64,000 nt of DNA from Terriglobia bacterium (GTDB taxonomy: Bacteria > Acidobacteriota > Terriglobia > Bryobacterales > Bryobacteraceae). The translations under genes were made by a program, and so were the position numbers. Within the stretch, counting starts at the first letter, position 1. Each line of letters begins with the position of its first letter. The stretch lies in NCBI GenBank assembly GCA_020073445.1, contig JAIQFE010000030.1:18173-82172 (forward strand), written 5' to 3'. Under the pieces are notes generated by a model. That model did no database searches. It was not told the origin of the DNA and worked only from the letters and a program-made list of their open reading frames with translations. Shown here in pieces: positions 26,237 through 34,765 of the stretch.

Positions 26237-26566
26237 ATGTACTGCACCAGTTGCGGGACTCAGCTCCAGGACACGGCGAATTACTGCTCGGATTGCGGTC
26301 GTCAAACGGCTCGATCGGCATCGGCGGGGCCTCAGGGAGCTCCCCGGCGGCTCTATCGGCTGGCCTACGACAAGAAGTTGGGCGGTGTATGCGCGGGCTT
26401 GGCCAAGTATCTCGATGTCGACGTGACGCTCGTCCGCATCGCGGCCGTAGCGGCGTTTTTCTGCAGCGGCGGCCTAGTCTTCCTCGCGTACATCGTGGCG
26501 ATCTTCATCATGCCGGTCGATTACGGCTTCCCTGCGCGCACTTCCGAGGTTCATGCGACGAGCTAA
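26237..26566 (+). CDS. Zinc-ribbon PspC-domain membrane protein
   Basis: 109 aa. An N-terminal zinc ribbon (YCTSCG and YCSDCGRQ) is joined to a PspC domain (about 45-100) that contains YDKKLGGVCAGLAKYLDVD and the hydrophobic stretch LVFLAYIVAIFIMPV. The ATG at 26237 follows AGGGAGG at ideal spacing. PspC proteins act at the inner membrane in envelope stress signalling; no other psp gene is close, so its partner is not known. Confidence 0.87.
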   Translation: MYCTSCGTQLQDTANYCSDCGRQTARSASAGPQGAPRRLYRLAYDKKLGGVCAGLAKYLDVDVTLVRIAAVAAFFCSGGLVFLAYIVAIFIMPVDYGFPARTSEVHATS

Positions 26567-26575
26567 CATTGGGGG

Positions 26576-28222
26576 ATGATTCGCCTAGCGACCCTGCTTG
26601 TCGCCCTTGCGACGGCGGCGTTCTCCCAGTCCGCCGATACCGTTCTCGTCAACGGAAAGATCCTCACCGTCGATAGCCAGTCCTCCGTTCGCGAAGCCAT
26701 TGCCATTCGCGCAGGCAGGATTCAGGCCGTCGGCAGCACTGCTGATATCCGCAAGCTGGCCGGCCCTTCCACGCGCACCATCGACCTGCAGGGCCGCACC
26801 GTGATCCCTGGCCTGATCGATTCCCATCTGCACGCCATCCGCGCCGCGCTCAGCTTCAGCACCGAAGTGAATTGGATCGGCGCGAGGTCGCTCCCCGAAG
26901 CCCTGGGCCGGATCCACGCGGCTGCGCAGACGATGAAACCGGGATCCTGGCTGATCGTCGCAGGCGGCTGGAATGTCGACCAGTTTCAGGAACGGCGCCG
27001 GCCGACCCAGGCTGAGCTGGTCGCCGCCGCGCCCGACAATCCTGTCTACGTGCAGCTCGGGTACGGTTGGGCCATCCTCACGCCCGCCGGGTTGAGAGCG
27101 CTGAACATCGCCACCGACGCCGACCTGCCCTCGAGCGGCAAACTCGAGAAGGACGCGGCGGGCAAGCCGACCGGCGGGGTCACCGGAGGCCAGAACGCCA
27201 TCATCGCCCTGTTCGACCGGCTCCCGAAACCCACCTTCGATCAGCAAGTCGACGGCACCAAGAAGTTCTTCCGCGAGCTGAACCGCCTGGGGCTGACCGG
27301 CGTCGTCGATCCTGGTGGAAACAACCTGCTGCCCGCGGATTATCAGGCTCTTTTCCAGGTCTGGCGCGAGGGCCAGATGACCCTCCGAGTCGCCTACAGC
27401 CTGTGCGGCAACAACGCCGGTGCCGAGTTCGAGGAATTCAAGAACCTCACCCAGCTCCTGCCCATGGGCTTCGGCGACAGCATGCTCAAGTTCAACGGCC
27501 TGGGCGAGCGCATCACTGCGGCGATGAACAACAACAATCGTCCCAGCGCCACCGACAAAGAGAAATACGCGCAGATCGCGAAGTGGGCCGCCGAGCGCGG
27601 TATGTCGCTGACCATGCATTGGGGCAACGACTCGTCCGTCGGCCAGCTTCTCGATATTTTCGAGAGTGTGAACAAAGAAGTGCCCCTTAAGGATCTGCGC
27701 TGGTCCATCGCGCATTTGAACGACGCTTCCGAGCAAAGCCTCCGCCGGATGAAAGCCCTGGGCGTCGGCTGGACCGTGCAGGATGCCATGTATTTCGGCG
27801 GCGACCAGTTTCGCCAGACCTCAGGTGTCGAGGCCGCCCGGCGCGCCCCGCCGGTCGTCACCGGCGCCAAGCTCGGCGTCGCGATCGGCGCTGGCACCGA
27901 TGCGCATCGTGTCGCGTCCTACAATCCGTTCACCGCGCTCCAATGGTTCCTGGACGGGAAAACCGTCTCGGGCGTCGCGATTCGCGGACCCGAGGAGACC
28001 CCCAGCCGGGCTGAAGCGCTGCGTCTGTACACGCTCGGCAGCGCCTGGTTTTCGTTCGATGAAACCCAGCGCGGATCTCTTGAAATCGGCAAGCTGGCCG
28101 ATCTTGCGGTGCTCTCCAGGGACTATATGACCGTGCCGGTCGATCAGGTCGGCGGCATCGAATCGCTGCTGACCATGGTCGGCGGCAAAATCGTGTATGC
28201 CGCAGGGCCGTATCGGCAGTAG
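26576..28222 (+). CDS. Exported amidohydrolase (YtcJ-like)
   Basis: 548 aa, with a signal peptide (LATLLVALATAAFSQ). Composite-domain start VLVNGKILTVD, metal motif GLIDSHLHA (H-x-H), TMHWGNDS and AHLNDAS supply His ligands, and GAGTDAH carries the metal Asp. The C-terminal strand domain reads GSLEIGKLADLAVLS. YtcJ-like enzymes hydrolyse amide or related C-N bonds; substrate unknown. It begins 10 bp after the PspC gene. A similar fold is fused to a permease 2 kb downstream. Confidence 0.87.
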   Translation: MIRLATLLVALATAAFSQSADTVLVNGKILTVDSQSSVREAIAIRAGRIQAVGSTADIRKLAGPSTRTIDLQGRTVIPGLIDSHLHAIRAALSFSTEVNWIGARSLPEALGRIHAAAQTMKPGSWLIVAGGWNVDQFQERRRPTQAELVAAAPDNPVYVQLGYGWAILTPAGLRALNIATDADLPSSGKLEKDAAGKPTGGVTGGQNAIIALFDRLPKPTFDQQVDGTKKFFRELNRLGLTGVVDPGGNNLLPADYQALFQVWREGQMTLRVAYSLCGNNAGAEFEEFKNLTQLLPMGFGDSMLKFNGLGERITAAMNNNNRPSATDKEKYAQIAKWAAERGMSLTMHWGNDSSVGQLLDIFESVNKEVPLKDLRWSIAHLNDASEQSLRRMKALGVGWTVQDAMYFGGDQFRQTSGVEAARRAPPVVTGAKLGVAIGAGTDAHRVASYNPFTALQWFLDGKTVSGVAIRGPEETPSRAEALRLYTLGSAWFSFDETQRGSLEIGKLADLAVLSRDYMTVPVDQVGGIESLLTMVGGKIVYAAGPYRQ

Positions 28223-28245
28223 CCCCATTTGTACTACCTTGTCAG

Positions 28246-29073
28246 GTGGTGCACTCTTTCAAAGCAGTTCCCGTGTTGGTCACAGGCGCGGGCCGGGGAA
28301 TCGGCAAACGCCTGGCCATCGGATTCGCGGGTAAGGGCGCTCGCGTAGGGCTGCTGGCGCGCAGCAAGGCCGAACTCGACCTCTGTCATCTGGAGATCGA
28401 ACACGGAGGCGGAGCCGCTCTGCGCATGCGCGCCGATGTGTGCGATTACGAACAGGTAACCGCCGCCCTGGAGCGGATGAGAGTCCAGTTCGGCAATCCG
28501 GCGCAGGTGCTGGTCTGCGCCGCGGCGGCCCTGGGACCCATCGGGCCCTTCGTAGAATCATCTCCCAAATTGTGGCAAGAAGTCGTTCAGACCAACCTGA
28601 TCGGCGTCCTGAACGCCTGCCGCGCGGTGCTGCCTCAGATGATCGAGCGCCGCAACGGCAAGATCATCGTGATCGCGGGCGTCGGCGGAACTCTGCCCGC
28701 CCGGCCGAATTTCGCGGTTCATAGCGCCACCAAGACGGCCGTGGTGCGATTCGTCGAAAGCCTGGCGGAGGAAGTTGCCGAGCACAACGTGCAGGTGAAC
28801 TGCCTGTCGCCCGGCGAAACATATACGCACATGACCGATCAGATCCTGGCGGCAGGCGACCGCGCCGGATGGCGTGAAATCGACGCCGCGCGCCAGGTGC
28901 GGATGACTGGCGGTGTTCCCGCCGAAAAACAGATCGACTTGGCGCTGTTCCTGGCTTCCAATCAGTCCAACCACATAACCGGCCGGATGATCCACGTCGA
29001 CGACGACTGGAAGAAGCTCAAGGAGAAATCGATCACTCCGGAGCTCTACCGCCTGCGCCGCCATCAGAAGTAA
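28246..29073 (+). CDS. SDR-fold protein with non-canonical active site
   Basis: 275 aa. The cofactor motif GAGRGIGKRLA and structural Asn in QTNLIG are retained, but the catalytic Y-x-x-x-K reads H159-S-A-T-K163 and the usual catalytic Ser region reads VIAGVGG (residues 142-148). The Asn-Ala-Gly motif is also altered (VCAAAALG). Start is GTG 28246. The fold is clear; classical dehydrogenase activity is doubtful. The change of Tyr to His is one transition (TAT to CAT). Neighbour genes give no pathway. Confidence 0.78.
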   Translation: MVHSFKAVPVLVTGAGRGIGKRLAIGFAGKGARVGLLARSKAELDLCHLEIEHGGGAALRMRADVCDYEQVTAALERMRVQFGNPAQVLVCAAAALGPIGPFVESSPKLWQEVVQTNLIGVLNACRAVLPQMIERRNGKIIVIAGVGGTLPARPNFAVHSATKTAVVRFVESLAEEVAEHNVQVNCLSPGETYTHMTDQILAAGDRAGWREIDAARQVRMTGGVPAEKQIDLALFLASNQSNHITGRMIHVDDDWKKLKEKSITPELYRLRRHQK

Positions 29074-29159
29074 CGCCGTTCGTCCTGCCTTTTCCGCCGT
29101 TCACCGATTTGGCGGAAACCTTCCGGTTTAAGCCCACTAGAATAAACTCAATCGAAATT

Positions 29160-30080
29160 ATGGAACCAGTCATTGAGGTATCAGGGCTGCATAAAGCCTA
29201 TGGCGATTTTGAAGCCGTTCGCGGCATTGATTTCGAGGTCGGCGAAGGCGAAATCTTTGGCCTGCTGGGGCCTAACGGCGCCGGCAAAACCACCACCGTC
29301 GAAATCCTGGAAGGCCTGCGCGCGCGTTCCCAGGGCCAGGTCAAGGTGCTCGGGTTCGATCCCGAAGTTTCGAAGCAGTCGCTCAAGGATCGCATCGGCG
29401 TGTGCCTGCAAGCGACCAATCTTCCCGACAAGCTTCGCGTGCACGAGGCCCTGCAATGGTTCGCGGCGTTTTATTCGCGCAAAGCCGATTGCGATAAGCT
29501 GCTCCAGCGCCTGCAGCTCTGGGAAAAACGCAACGACTTTTACTCGAAATTATCCGGCGGCCAGAAACAGCGCGTGGCTCTGGCGTTGGCGCTGGTCAAC
29601 GAGCCCAATCTCGTGTTTCTGGACGAACCGACCACCGGTCTCGATCCCCAGGTGCGGCTCGAAATCCATACCTTGATCGAAGAGCTGAAGGCCGCCAAGC
29701 GCACCATCCTACTCACCACGCACTATATCGAGGAGGCGGAACGTCTGTGCGACCGCGTGGCGATTATCGATCAAGGCAAGATCGTCGCGATTGGCTCGCC
29801 GCGTGATTTGCAGGAGCGCGTTTTCGGCCAATCCAGGATCGAAGTGGTTACGGCCCAGCCGATGCCCGCGGATTTGCCCGCCTTCGAAGCCTTAGCGAAG
29901 CATTCTCTCAGTGACGACGGCAAAACTCTGGTCGTCCATTCGACGCGGCCAGCCCGTACGCTGCCCGATCTGATCAAGTGGATCGATCAAAAAGGTCTCG
30001 AGCTCGAAGATATTCACTTGAAGCGGCCCACGCTCGAAGACGTGTTCATCGAACTCACTGGAAAGAAGCTGAGGGATTAA
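29160..30080 (+). CDS. ABC transporter ATP-binding protein
   Basis: 306 aa ATPase of the CcmA/daunorubicin-resistance type. Walker A is GPNGAGKTTT, the signature is LSGGQKQR, Walker B is LVFLDEPTTGLD and the switch His is in TTHYIEEAE. After about residue 220 there is the C-terminal extension common in ABC-2 exporters. The ATG at 29160 lacks a strong Shine-Dalgarno. The next gene, a permease fused to an amidohydrolase, begins 4 bases after the stop, so this ATPase should drive it. Confidence 0.92.
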   Translation: MEPVIEVSGLHKAYGDFEAVRGIDFEVGEGEIFGLLGPNGAGKTTTVEILEGLRARSQGQVKVLGFDPEVSKQSLKDRIGVCLQATNLPDKLRVHEALQWFAAFYSRKADCDKLLQRLQLWEKRNDFYSKLSGGQKQRVALALALVNEPNLVFLDEPTTGLDPQVRLEIHTLIEELKAAKRTILLTTHYIEEAERLCDRVAIIDQGKIVAIGSPRDLQERVFGQSRIEVVTAQPMPADLPAFEALAKHSLSDDGKTLVVHSTRPARTLPDLIKWIDQKGLELEDIHLKRPTLEDVFIELTGKKLRD

Positions 30081-30084
30081 GCCT

Positions 30085-32280
30085 GTGCTGAACTCTTACC
30101 TGACTCAGATCCGCATGAATCTGTTGTTGACGCTGCGGAACCGCGTGGCGCTGTTTTTCAGCTATATCTTCCCTCTAATTTTCTTTGGGATCGCCGGCAT
30201 GGGTGGCGGAGGCGGCAACGGCCAGCAGGTTGTCACCATCGTGCTGGGCCTGGGCGTCCTCGGCGGAGGCTTGTTCGGCGTGGGGATGCGCGCCATACAG
30301 GATCGCGAGCAGAACATTCTCCGCCGTTTTAAGGTCGCGCCCATCGGCCCCGGAGAGATTATTGTCTCCGGCCTGGTGACCGCCCTGACGCTGCAGTTGC
30401 CGAACATCATCTTTATGGTCGTCCTGGCCCACCGCCTCCTCGGCGCACCGTGGCCCACGCAGCCCGTCTCCTTGCTCGTCTTCGTCTCGCTGGGGCTGCT
30501 GGCGTTTGCATCTCTGGGCGGCATCATCGCCGCGCTGGTGAACTCCATGCAGGAAGGCATGCTGCTGACCCAGCTTTTCTACTTCCCCCTGCTCTTTCTC
30601 GGCGGAATCACCTTCCCGATCACCGGTTTCCCTCTTTGGCTTCAGACAGTCGCGCAATTCATCCCCTCGACGTACTTCAGCAGCGGACTGCAGCCGATCC
30701 TGCGGGGCAAGGAAACGATATTCGATAATCTTCCCGCGGCCGGCGCCCTCGCTGTGACGGCTCTGCTCGGAACCTTGCTCGCGGCGAAGTTGTTCCGCTG
30801 GGAGAAGGAAGAGAAATTGCGGCCCGCCGCGAAGTTCTGGCTGCTGGCGGTGCTGGGTCCGTTCATCGTCCTGGGCGCCTGGCAGATGCACGCCAAGACC
30901 AACATCGCGAAGCAAAAGATTCTGGGCCGCGATGTCCAGCGTAGCCGAACCGCTCTGATCCGCGATGCGCGGCTGTTCCTCGGCGATGGCACGGTAATCG
31001 ATCAAGGCTCCGTGCTGATCAAGGACGGCAAGATTGCGGAGATCTTCACCGGCCCGGCTCCCGACGCCAAGTCGCTGCGCGCCGATGCTATCGAGGCTGC
31101 GGGCAAAACGTTGCTGCCCGGGCTCATTGACGTCCACGTGCACTTCGGCTCGCCGGGACTTCCGATCACGGATCCCCAGTTCTACCAAAACCCCGACGCG
31201 AATTTCGATCGCGAGCTGGCCGCCTATCTCTTCAGCGGCGTGACGGCGGTGAAGAGCGCGGGCGATCAGCTCGATATGGTCCTGAAGCATCAAGCGACCG
31301 TCGCTTCGGGCGAACGCCTGGGTGCGGAACTGTTCGCGGTCGGCCCGCTGTTCACAACCGCCGGAGGCCACGGAACCGAGTACTCGCAGTACATCCCGGA
31401 GTCGTTTAGGGCGAACTTCGACCAGCAGTTCATTCGCTTACCGAAATCCGCGGAAGAAGCCCGCACTCAGGTCAACGATCTGAAACAGCAGGGTGTCGAC
31501 GGCATCAAGGCCGTCCTCGAAGGGGGCGGCGGCGGTACGACGTTCAACCGCATGGATCCCGCGATCCTCAAGGCCATCTCCGACGCCGCCCATGCAGCCA
31601 AGCTGCCTATCGTCACCCACACTGGCAACGCGCAGGACGTGACGGATGCGCTGGACGCGGGGGTCGACGGGATCGAACATGGCTCCATGCGCGACCGCAT
31701 CCCCGACGCGGAGTTTACCAAGATGAAAGCGATGGGTGTAACTTTCGACCCGACGCTCTCGGTTCTCGAAGCTATGGGAGCGTACGTCGATGGCAAGACC
31801 GACTTGCTCGATCGGTCCCTGGTGCAGCAGGTCGTTCCAAGACAATTCCTCGCGCAAGTCAAAGACAGCCTGAATTCCCCCGGCGCCCAGGCCGCGCGCA
31901 AGGCGATCGGCGGGTATCCGATGCGATTGGATTTGGCCAAGCTGAATCTGGCCGCGGCCTATCATGCGGGGGTGATCCTGGTCACCGGCACCGATTCCGG
32001 CAACCCGATGGTGGTCCACGGTCCCAGCATCCATCGCGAACTGCAACTTTGGGTGGAGGCGGGAATTCCGCCCTCGGCTGCCTTGCAGGGCGCGACGTAC
32101 AACGCGGCCAAGCTGCTGCGCGCCGATCAACGTATCGGCCTGATTCGGAAGGGTTACGACGCCAGCCTGCTTCTCGTCGACGGCAACCCGCTGCAGGATA
32201 TTTCGGCGACCGAGCGCATCTCGGCCGTGTTCCTCAAAGGGGAACGCGTCAACCGGTCCGACTTATTCGACCAAAAATGA
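30085..32280 (+). CDS. ABC-2 permease fused to amidohydrolase
   Basis: 731 aa. Residues 1-240 form an ABC-2 permease with six hydrophobic spans (about 22-40, 47-66, 93-115, 128-151, 157-180, 218-236) and the cytosolic charged end RWEKEEKLR. A seventh span (251-268) follows, and then an amidohydrolase (about 290-731) with HVH at 351-353, K475, H512, H532 and D637 as candidate metal ligands, all present. If the seventh span crosses the membrane, the hydrolase lies in the periplasm. GTG 30085 starts 4 bases after the ATPase gene. The continuous frame was read through the junction. Cleavage of a substrate being moved by the transporter is an inference. Confidence 0.88.
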   Translation: MLNSYLTQIRMNLLLTLRNRVALFFSYIFPLIFFGIAGMGGGGGNGQQVVTIVLGLGVLGGGLFGVGMRAIQDREQNILRRFKVAPIGPGEIIVSGLVTALTLQLPNIIFMVVLAHRLLGAPWPTQPVSLLVFVSLGLLAFASLGGIIAALVNSMQEGMLLTQLFYFPLLFLGGITFPITGFPLWLQTVAQFIPSTYFSSGLQPILRGKETIFDNLPAAGALAVTALLGTLLAAKLFRWEKEEKLRPAAKFWLLAVLGPFIVLGAWQMHAKTNIAKQKILGRDVQRSRTALIRDARLFLGDGTVIDQGSVLIKDGKIAEIFTGPAPDAKSLRADAIEAAGKTLLPGLIDVHVHFGSPGLPITDPQFYQNPDANFDRELAAYLFSGVTAVKSAGDQLDMVLKHQATVASGERLGAELFAVGPLFTTAGGHGTEYSQYIPESFRANFDQQFIRLPKSAEEARTQVNDLKQQGVDGIKAVLEGGGGGTTFNRMDPAILKAISDAAHAAKLPIVTHTGNAQDVTDALDAGVDGIEHGSMRDRIPDAEFTKMKAMGVTFDPTLSVLEAMGAYVDGKTDLLDRSLVQQVVPRQFLAQVKDSLNSPGAQAARKAIGGYPMRLDLAKLNLAAAYHAGVILVTGTDSGNPMVVHGPSIHRELQLWVEAGIPPSAALQGATYNAAKLLRADQRIGLIRKGYDASLLLVDGNPLQDISATERISAVFLKGERVNRSDLFDQK

Positions 32281-32288
32281 GTAGAGCG

Positions 32289-32510
32289 TTATTTAGAAGA
32301 ATCCGCTTCTTGTAAGAGACGTTGCCCGGCAAGCTGGTACTGCGAAACGAGGAAGGCCAAGACGGCAATCCTGATACCGAACGCCATCAGGAGAGCCCAG
32401 CCCGACACGTCGCCAAAGAACTGACTCCAGTGGATCAGCTTCCAGACGAGATCGAAGAAATACACGATGAAAGCGCCAAGAAATAACCGTCTTCGGTTCC
32501 GTGCGCTCAT
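32289..32510 (-). CDS. Small two-span membrane protein
   Basis: 73 aa, no family recognised. A basic start (MSARNRRR) is followed by LFLGAFIVYFFDLVWKL and ALLMAFGIRIAVLAFLV as two membrane spans. The two stops of this gene and the fusion gene are 8 bp apart, facing each other. Coding is supported by the start, composition and spans only. Confidence 0.5.
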   Translation of the reverse strand: MSARNRRRLFLGAFIVYFFDLVWKLIHWSQFFGDVSGWALLMAFGIRIAVLAFLVSQYQLAGQRLLQEADSSK

Positions 32511-32613
32511 GTGGGTTTATCGGCCATGCGGCCTAGGCACTTTACGCAGTTGTGATTAAGGGCCACTTGCGGATGGGTTGCTTTTCCTTCAGAATCGGCA
32601 TGGGGGCATTCTC

Positions 32614-33330
32614 ATGAAACACTACGCCGTGTTCGCCGTTCTGCTTACGATCCCGATGGCCTGGAGTCAGGCGTCTCAGTCTTCCAAAATCCCGCGCATG
32701 CCCGATGAGAGACCCGACTTTCAGGGCGTCTGGGACCATCCTTACGTTGCCGATATGAGCCGGGACGCCAAGGATCAGAAGGGTGCCGGCCCGTTGCCGT
32801 TTTCACCCGCGGGCGCCGACAATTTCAAGAACTATGATCCGGCCAAGTTCGATTACACCGGCCACTGCCTGCCCTTCGGCATGATGCGTTCCGTGAACGT
32901 GGGCGGATATCCCATCCAGATCATGCAGAACGCCAAATACCTGGCCTTTCTGTTCGAGCAAAGCACGTGGTTCCACGTCGTCTACATCGATGGGCGCGAG
33001 CACCCGTCGGAGATCGAGCCTACCTGGTTCGGCCACTCCATCGGAAAGTTCGACGGGGACACCCTGACCGTGGATACGGTCGGTTTCAACGGCAAGACGC
33101 GGCTCGATACCATCGGACACCCGCATTCCGACAAGATGCACTTGATCCAGACGTTCAAGTACACCGACCCTGATCATCTCGCGTATGAGGTGACGATCGA
33201 TGATCCGGTTTATTACAGCAAGCCCTGGAAGAATCAGCGGGTCTTCACGCGCATGAAACCCGGCCAGGAACTGATCGAGTATTCCTGCGAAGAGAACAAT
33301 CGCGACCTAACCAACGGGCACATTAAGTAA
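32614..33330 (+). CDS. Secreted paralogue E, divergent member of the DGKPxL-APAP family
   Basis: 238 aa with a signal peptide (YAVFAVLLTIPMAWSQ). It shares with the 16-19.5 kb array the block order GHSIGKFDGDTLTV, FNGKTRLDTIGHPHSD, TIDDPVYYSKPW and the C-terminal YSCEENNRD, but has only one N-terminal copy (PDERPDFQGVW) and replaces DGRKLPKDPNP with DGREHPSEIEP. The ATG at 32614 is used because it starts the signal peptide; upstream in-frame codons are not supported. It appears to be a single-gene unit. Confidence 0.78.
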   Translation: MKHYAVFAVLLTIPMAWSQASQSSKIPRMPDERPDFQGVWDHPYVADMSRDAKDQKGAGPLPFSPAGADNFKNYDPAKFDYTGHCLPFGMMRSVNVGGYPIQIMQNAKYLAFLFEQSTWFHVVYIDGREHPSEIEPTWFGHSIGKFDGDTLTVDTVGFNGKTRLDTIGHPHSDKMHLIQTFKYTDPDHLAYEVTIDDPVYYSKPWKNQRVFTRMKPGQELIEYSCEENNRDLTNGHIK

Positions 33331-33338
33331 CTAGCGTT

Positions 33339-33420
33339 GGGGACTGCCCACCTGTTTCCGCCTGGAGATGGGAAGTTGCGGTATCGCATTGCTTCGGGCG
33401 AAAACAGGCTGGCTGTCCCC
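33339..33420. repeat. Long imperfect inverted repeat between convergent genes
   Basis: Arms at 33339-33357 (starting GGGGACTGCCCACC) and 33402-33420 (ending GGCTGTCCCC) pair with a few mismatches around a 44-base centre. GGGGAC/GTCCCC ends are common in REP-like dispersed repeats, but no transposase remnant is visible here. It may act as a bidirectional terminator between paralogue E and the EamA pair. Confidence 0.5.
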
Positions 33421-33441
33421 TGTCGCTGAGTACGAAACCAG

Positions 33442-33798
33442 CTATCGTGCGCCGAGTCCGATGAGCGTCATCCCGCACAGGATCATGCCCAGAGCCACGA
33501 ACTTCGCGCGTGTGAACGGCTCACCCAGGACGATTCTCGACCAAATCAGCGTCCATACCGAGCCAAGCGATACCATCGGATAAAGTACGCTCAGTTCCCC
33601 TTGGCGCACGCCAAACACGAATAACACGGACGAGAACAGATAGAAGGAAATACCCAGCATCAAGCGCCAGTTCGTGAGTAGCGAGGCGATGCTCCGCTGG
33701 ATCTTTCCGGCGCCGATCTTCAGGAACAGCGCTCCGAAGCTGCCGAAAAAAGAGGCGCCCATCACCCAGGCCATCGACGAAAAAGGGGTGTTGTTCAA
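33442..33798 (-). CDS. EamA/SMR-like half-size transporter, second subunit
   Basis: 118 aa with four hydrophobic segments (for example WVMGASFFGSFGALFLKIG and FVALGMILCGMTLIGLG). GELSVLYPMVSLG and LGEPFTRAKFVALG are typical EamA motifs. TTG 33798 overlaps the preceding gene's TGA stop, so the two half transporters are coupled; the next in-frame ATG is at 33774. Each half has four spans rather than the usual ten of one-piece EamA carriers. Hetero-oligomer formation is an inference, by analogy with ArnE/ArnF. Confidence 0.75.
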   Translation of the reverse strand: MNNTPFSSMAWVMGASFFGSFGALFLKIGAGKIQRSIASLLTNWRLMLGISFYLFSSVLFVFGVRQGELSVLYPMVSLGSVWTLIWSRIVLGEPFTRAKFVALGMILCGMTLIGLGAR

Positions 33799-34199
33799 TC
33801 CGCCTGGCCTCGTCCCAGGACGGCGATGCCGGCGATGATGGTCACAATGCCTGCCAGCTTGTACGGATTCATCGATTCGTGTAACACCAGAACCGAAAGG
33901 ATGGTGACCCACACATAGTTCATGGCAAACACCGGATAGAGCAGCGATAACTGCCCATGACGCAGTGCCAGCACCAGCAGCACCGTGCTGACGCCGTACA
34001 TGGAATAACCCGCAAACAGCGCGGGCGTGAGTACCATGGCAAGCGCGGTCTGCACTATGGTCGGATTCTGGCCCAGCGCATTCGCGCCCTTCTTGATCAA
34101 TAACTGGGCGGCCGCGCAGATGATCGTCGAGAAGGCGACCAGAATAAACGAGCGGCGCTGCTGTGCCGGGTCAGGGATATGTACGGAACTGGTGGACAC
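33795..34199 (-). CDS. EamA/SMR-like half-size transporter, first subunit
   Basis: 134 aa. A polar N-terminus (residues 1-16) is followed by four spans, with AAQLLIKKGANALG, GQLSLLYPVFAMNYVWV and LHESMNPYKLAGIVTI matching the EamA domain. The stop overlaps the TTG start of the second subunit. Related pairs carry small hydrophobic or lipid-linked compounds; the substrate here is unknown. Confidence 0.8.
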   Translation of the reverse strand: MSTSSVHIPDPAQQRRSFILVAFSTIICAAAQLLIKKGANALGQNPTIVQTALAMVLTPALFAGYSMYGVSTVLLVLALRHGQLSLLYPVFAMNYVWVTILSVLVLHESMNPYKLAGIVTIIAGIAVLGRGQAD

Positions 34200-34240
34200 A
34201 AAACTCCAGGATACCCGAACGGTATACGCTTCTATCGGAA

Positions 34241-34744
34241 TTATTTCCGCGTATCTTTATCGTTCGTATCTCTATCGGTGGTATGGATTTCTCCCGTGGT
34301 ACCCTCGCTGGTCGCGTGGATCGTGACCACTACGGTAGTTTTTCCCTGGTGGGCCATGCTTCGAACCGTCCAGGCGCCATCACTCTTGGCCACGGTATCG
34401 AATCGGAACACGCCCTTTTTGAGCGCCGCCCGGTAGAACGACAGCACACGATCGGCCGGGTCTTTGGTCCCGAAGGTCAAACTGCTCTCGGTCGTGCTGT
34501 CGTGCTTGGTGGACGCCGTACCCTCCACCGTGCCGTCCGGATAAATCGGAATCCATACGGACCCCACCGCCATCGACCGCTCCGCATCGGTGAGCTGCTG
34601 CGTTGCTGTTCGCTTTGGCGCCAGGTAGTAGTAGGCCAGGATCGAAATGATCGCGACCGCGATCACGGCTCCGTAGGTCACGCTCGCCAAGGCCCAGATG
34701 TTCGGGGGTTTTTGAGCCGGCTGCGGCATCTGTGACCCCATCAT
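34241..34744 (-). CDS. Single-pass membrane protein of unknown function
   Basis: 167 aa, not recognised. The cytosolic N-terminus is rich in Pro and Gln, one span lies at about 20-42 (GAVIAVAIISILAYYYLA), and a soluble domain follows with beta-rich segments (GSVWIPIYPDG, GTKDPADRVLSFYRAALKK). That second segment resembles helix patterns in small proteins predicting parameters for stress or lipid binding, but I claim no function. The C-terminus is Thr/Asp-rich. The gene lies 21 bp downstream of the glycoside hydrolase start region's opposite end and is read in the same direction as the hydrolase's neighbour genes. Confidence 0.6.
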   Translation of the reverse strand: MMGSQMPQPAQKPPNIWALASVTYGAVIAVAIISILAYYYLAPKRTATQQLTDAERSMAVGSVWIPIYPDGTVEGTASTKHDSTTESSLTFGTKDPADRVLSFYRAALKKGVFRFDTVAKSDGAWTVRSMAHQGKTTVVVTIHATSEGTTGEIHTTDRDTNDKDTRK

Positions 34745-34765
34745 AACAGCGGGCGATTTTGAACC

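Noticed and set aside
26585..27736. Long minus-strand frame opposite the amidohydrolase gene
   Set aside because: It is a shadow of the + strand gene, which has a signal peptide and metal-binding motifs.
30175..31371. 398-codon minus-strand frame opposite the permease-amidohydrolase fusion
   Set aside because: Gln/Arg/Asp-rich with no spans or motifs; explained by the + strand fusion gene.
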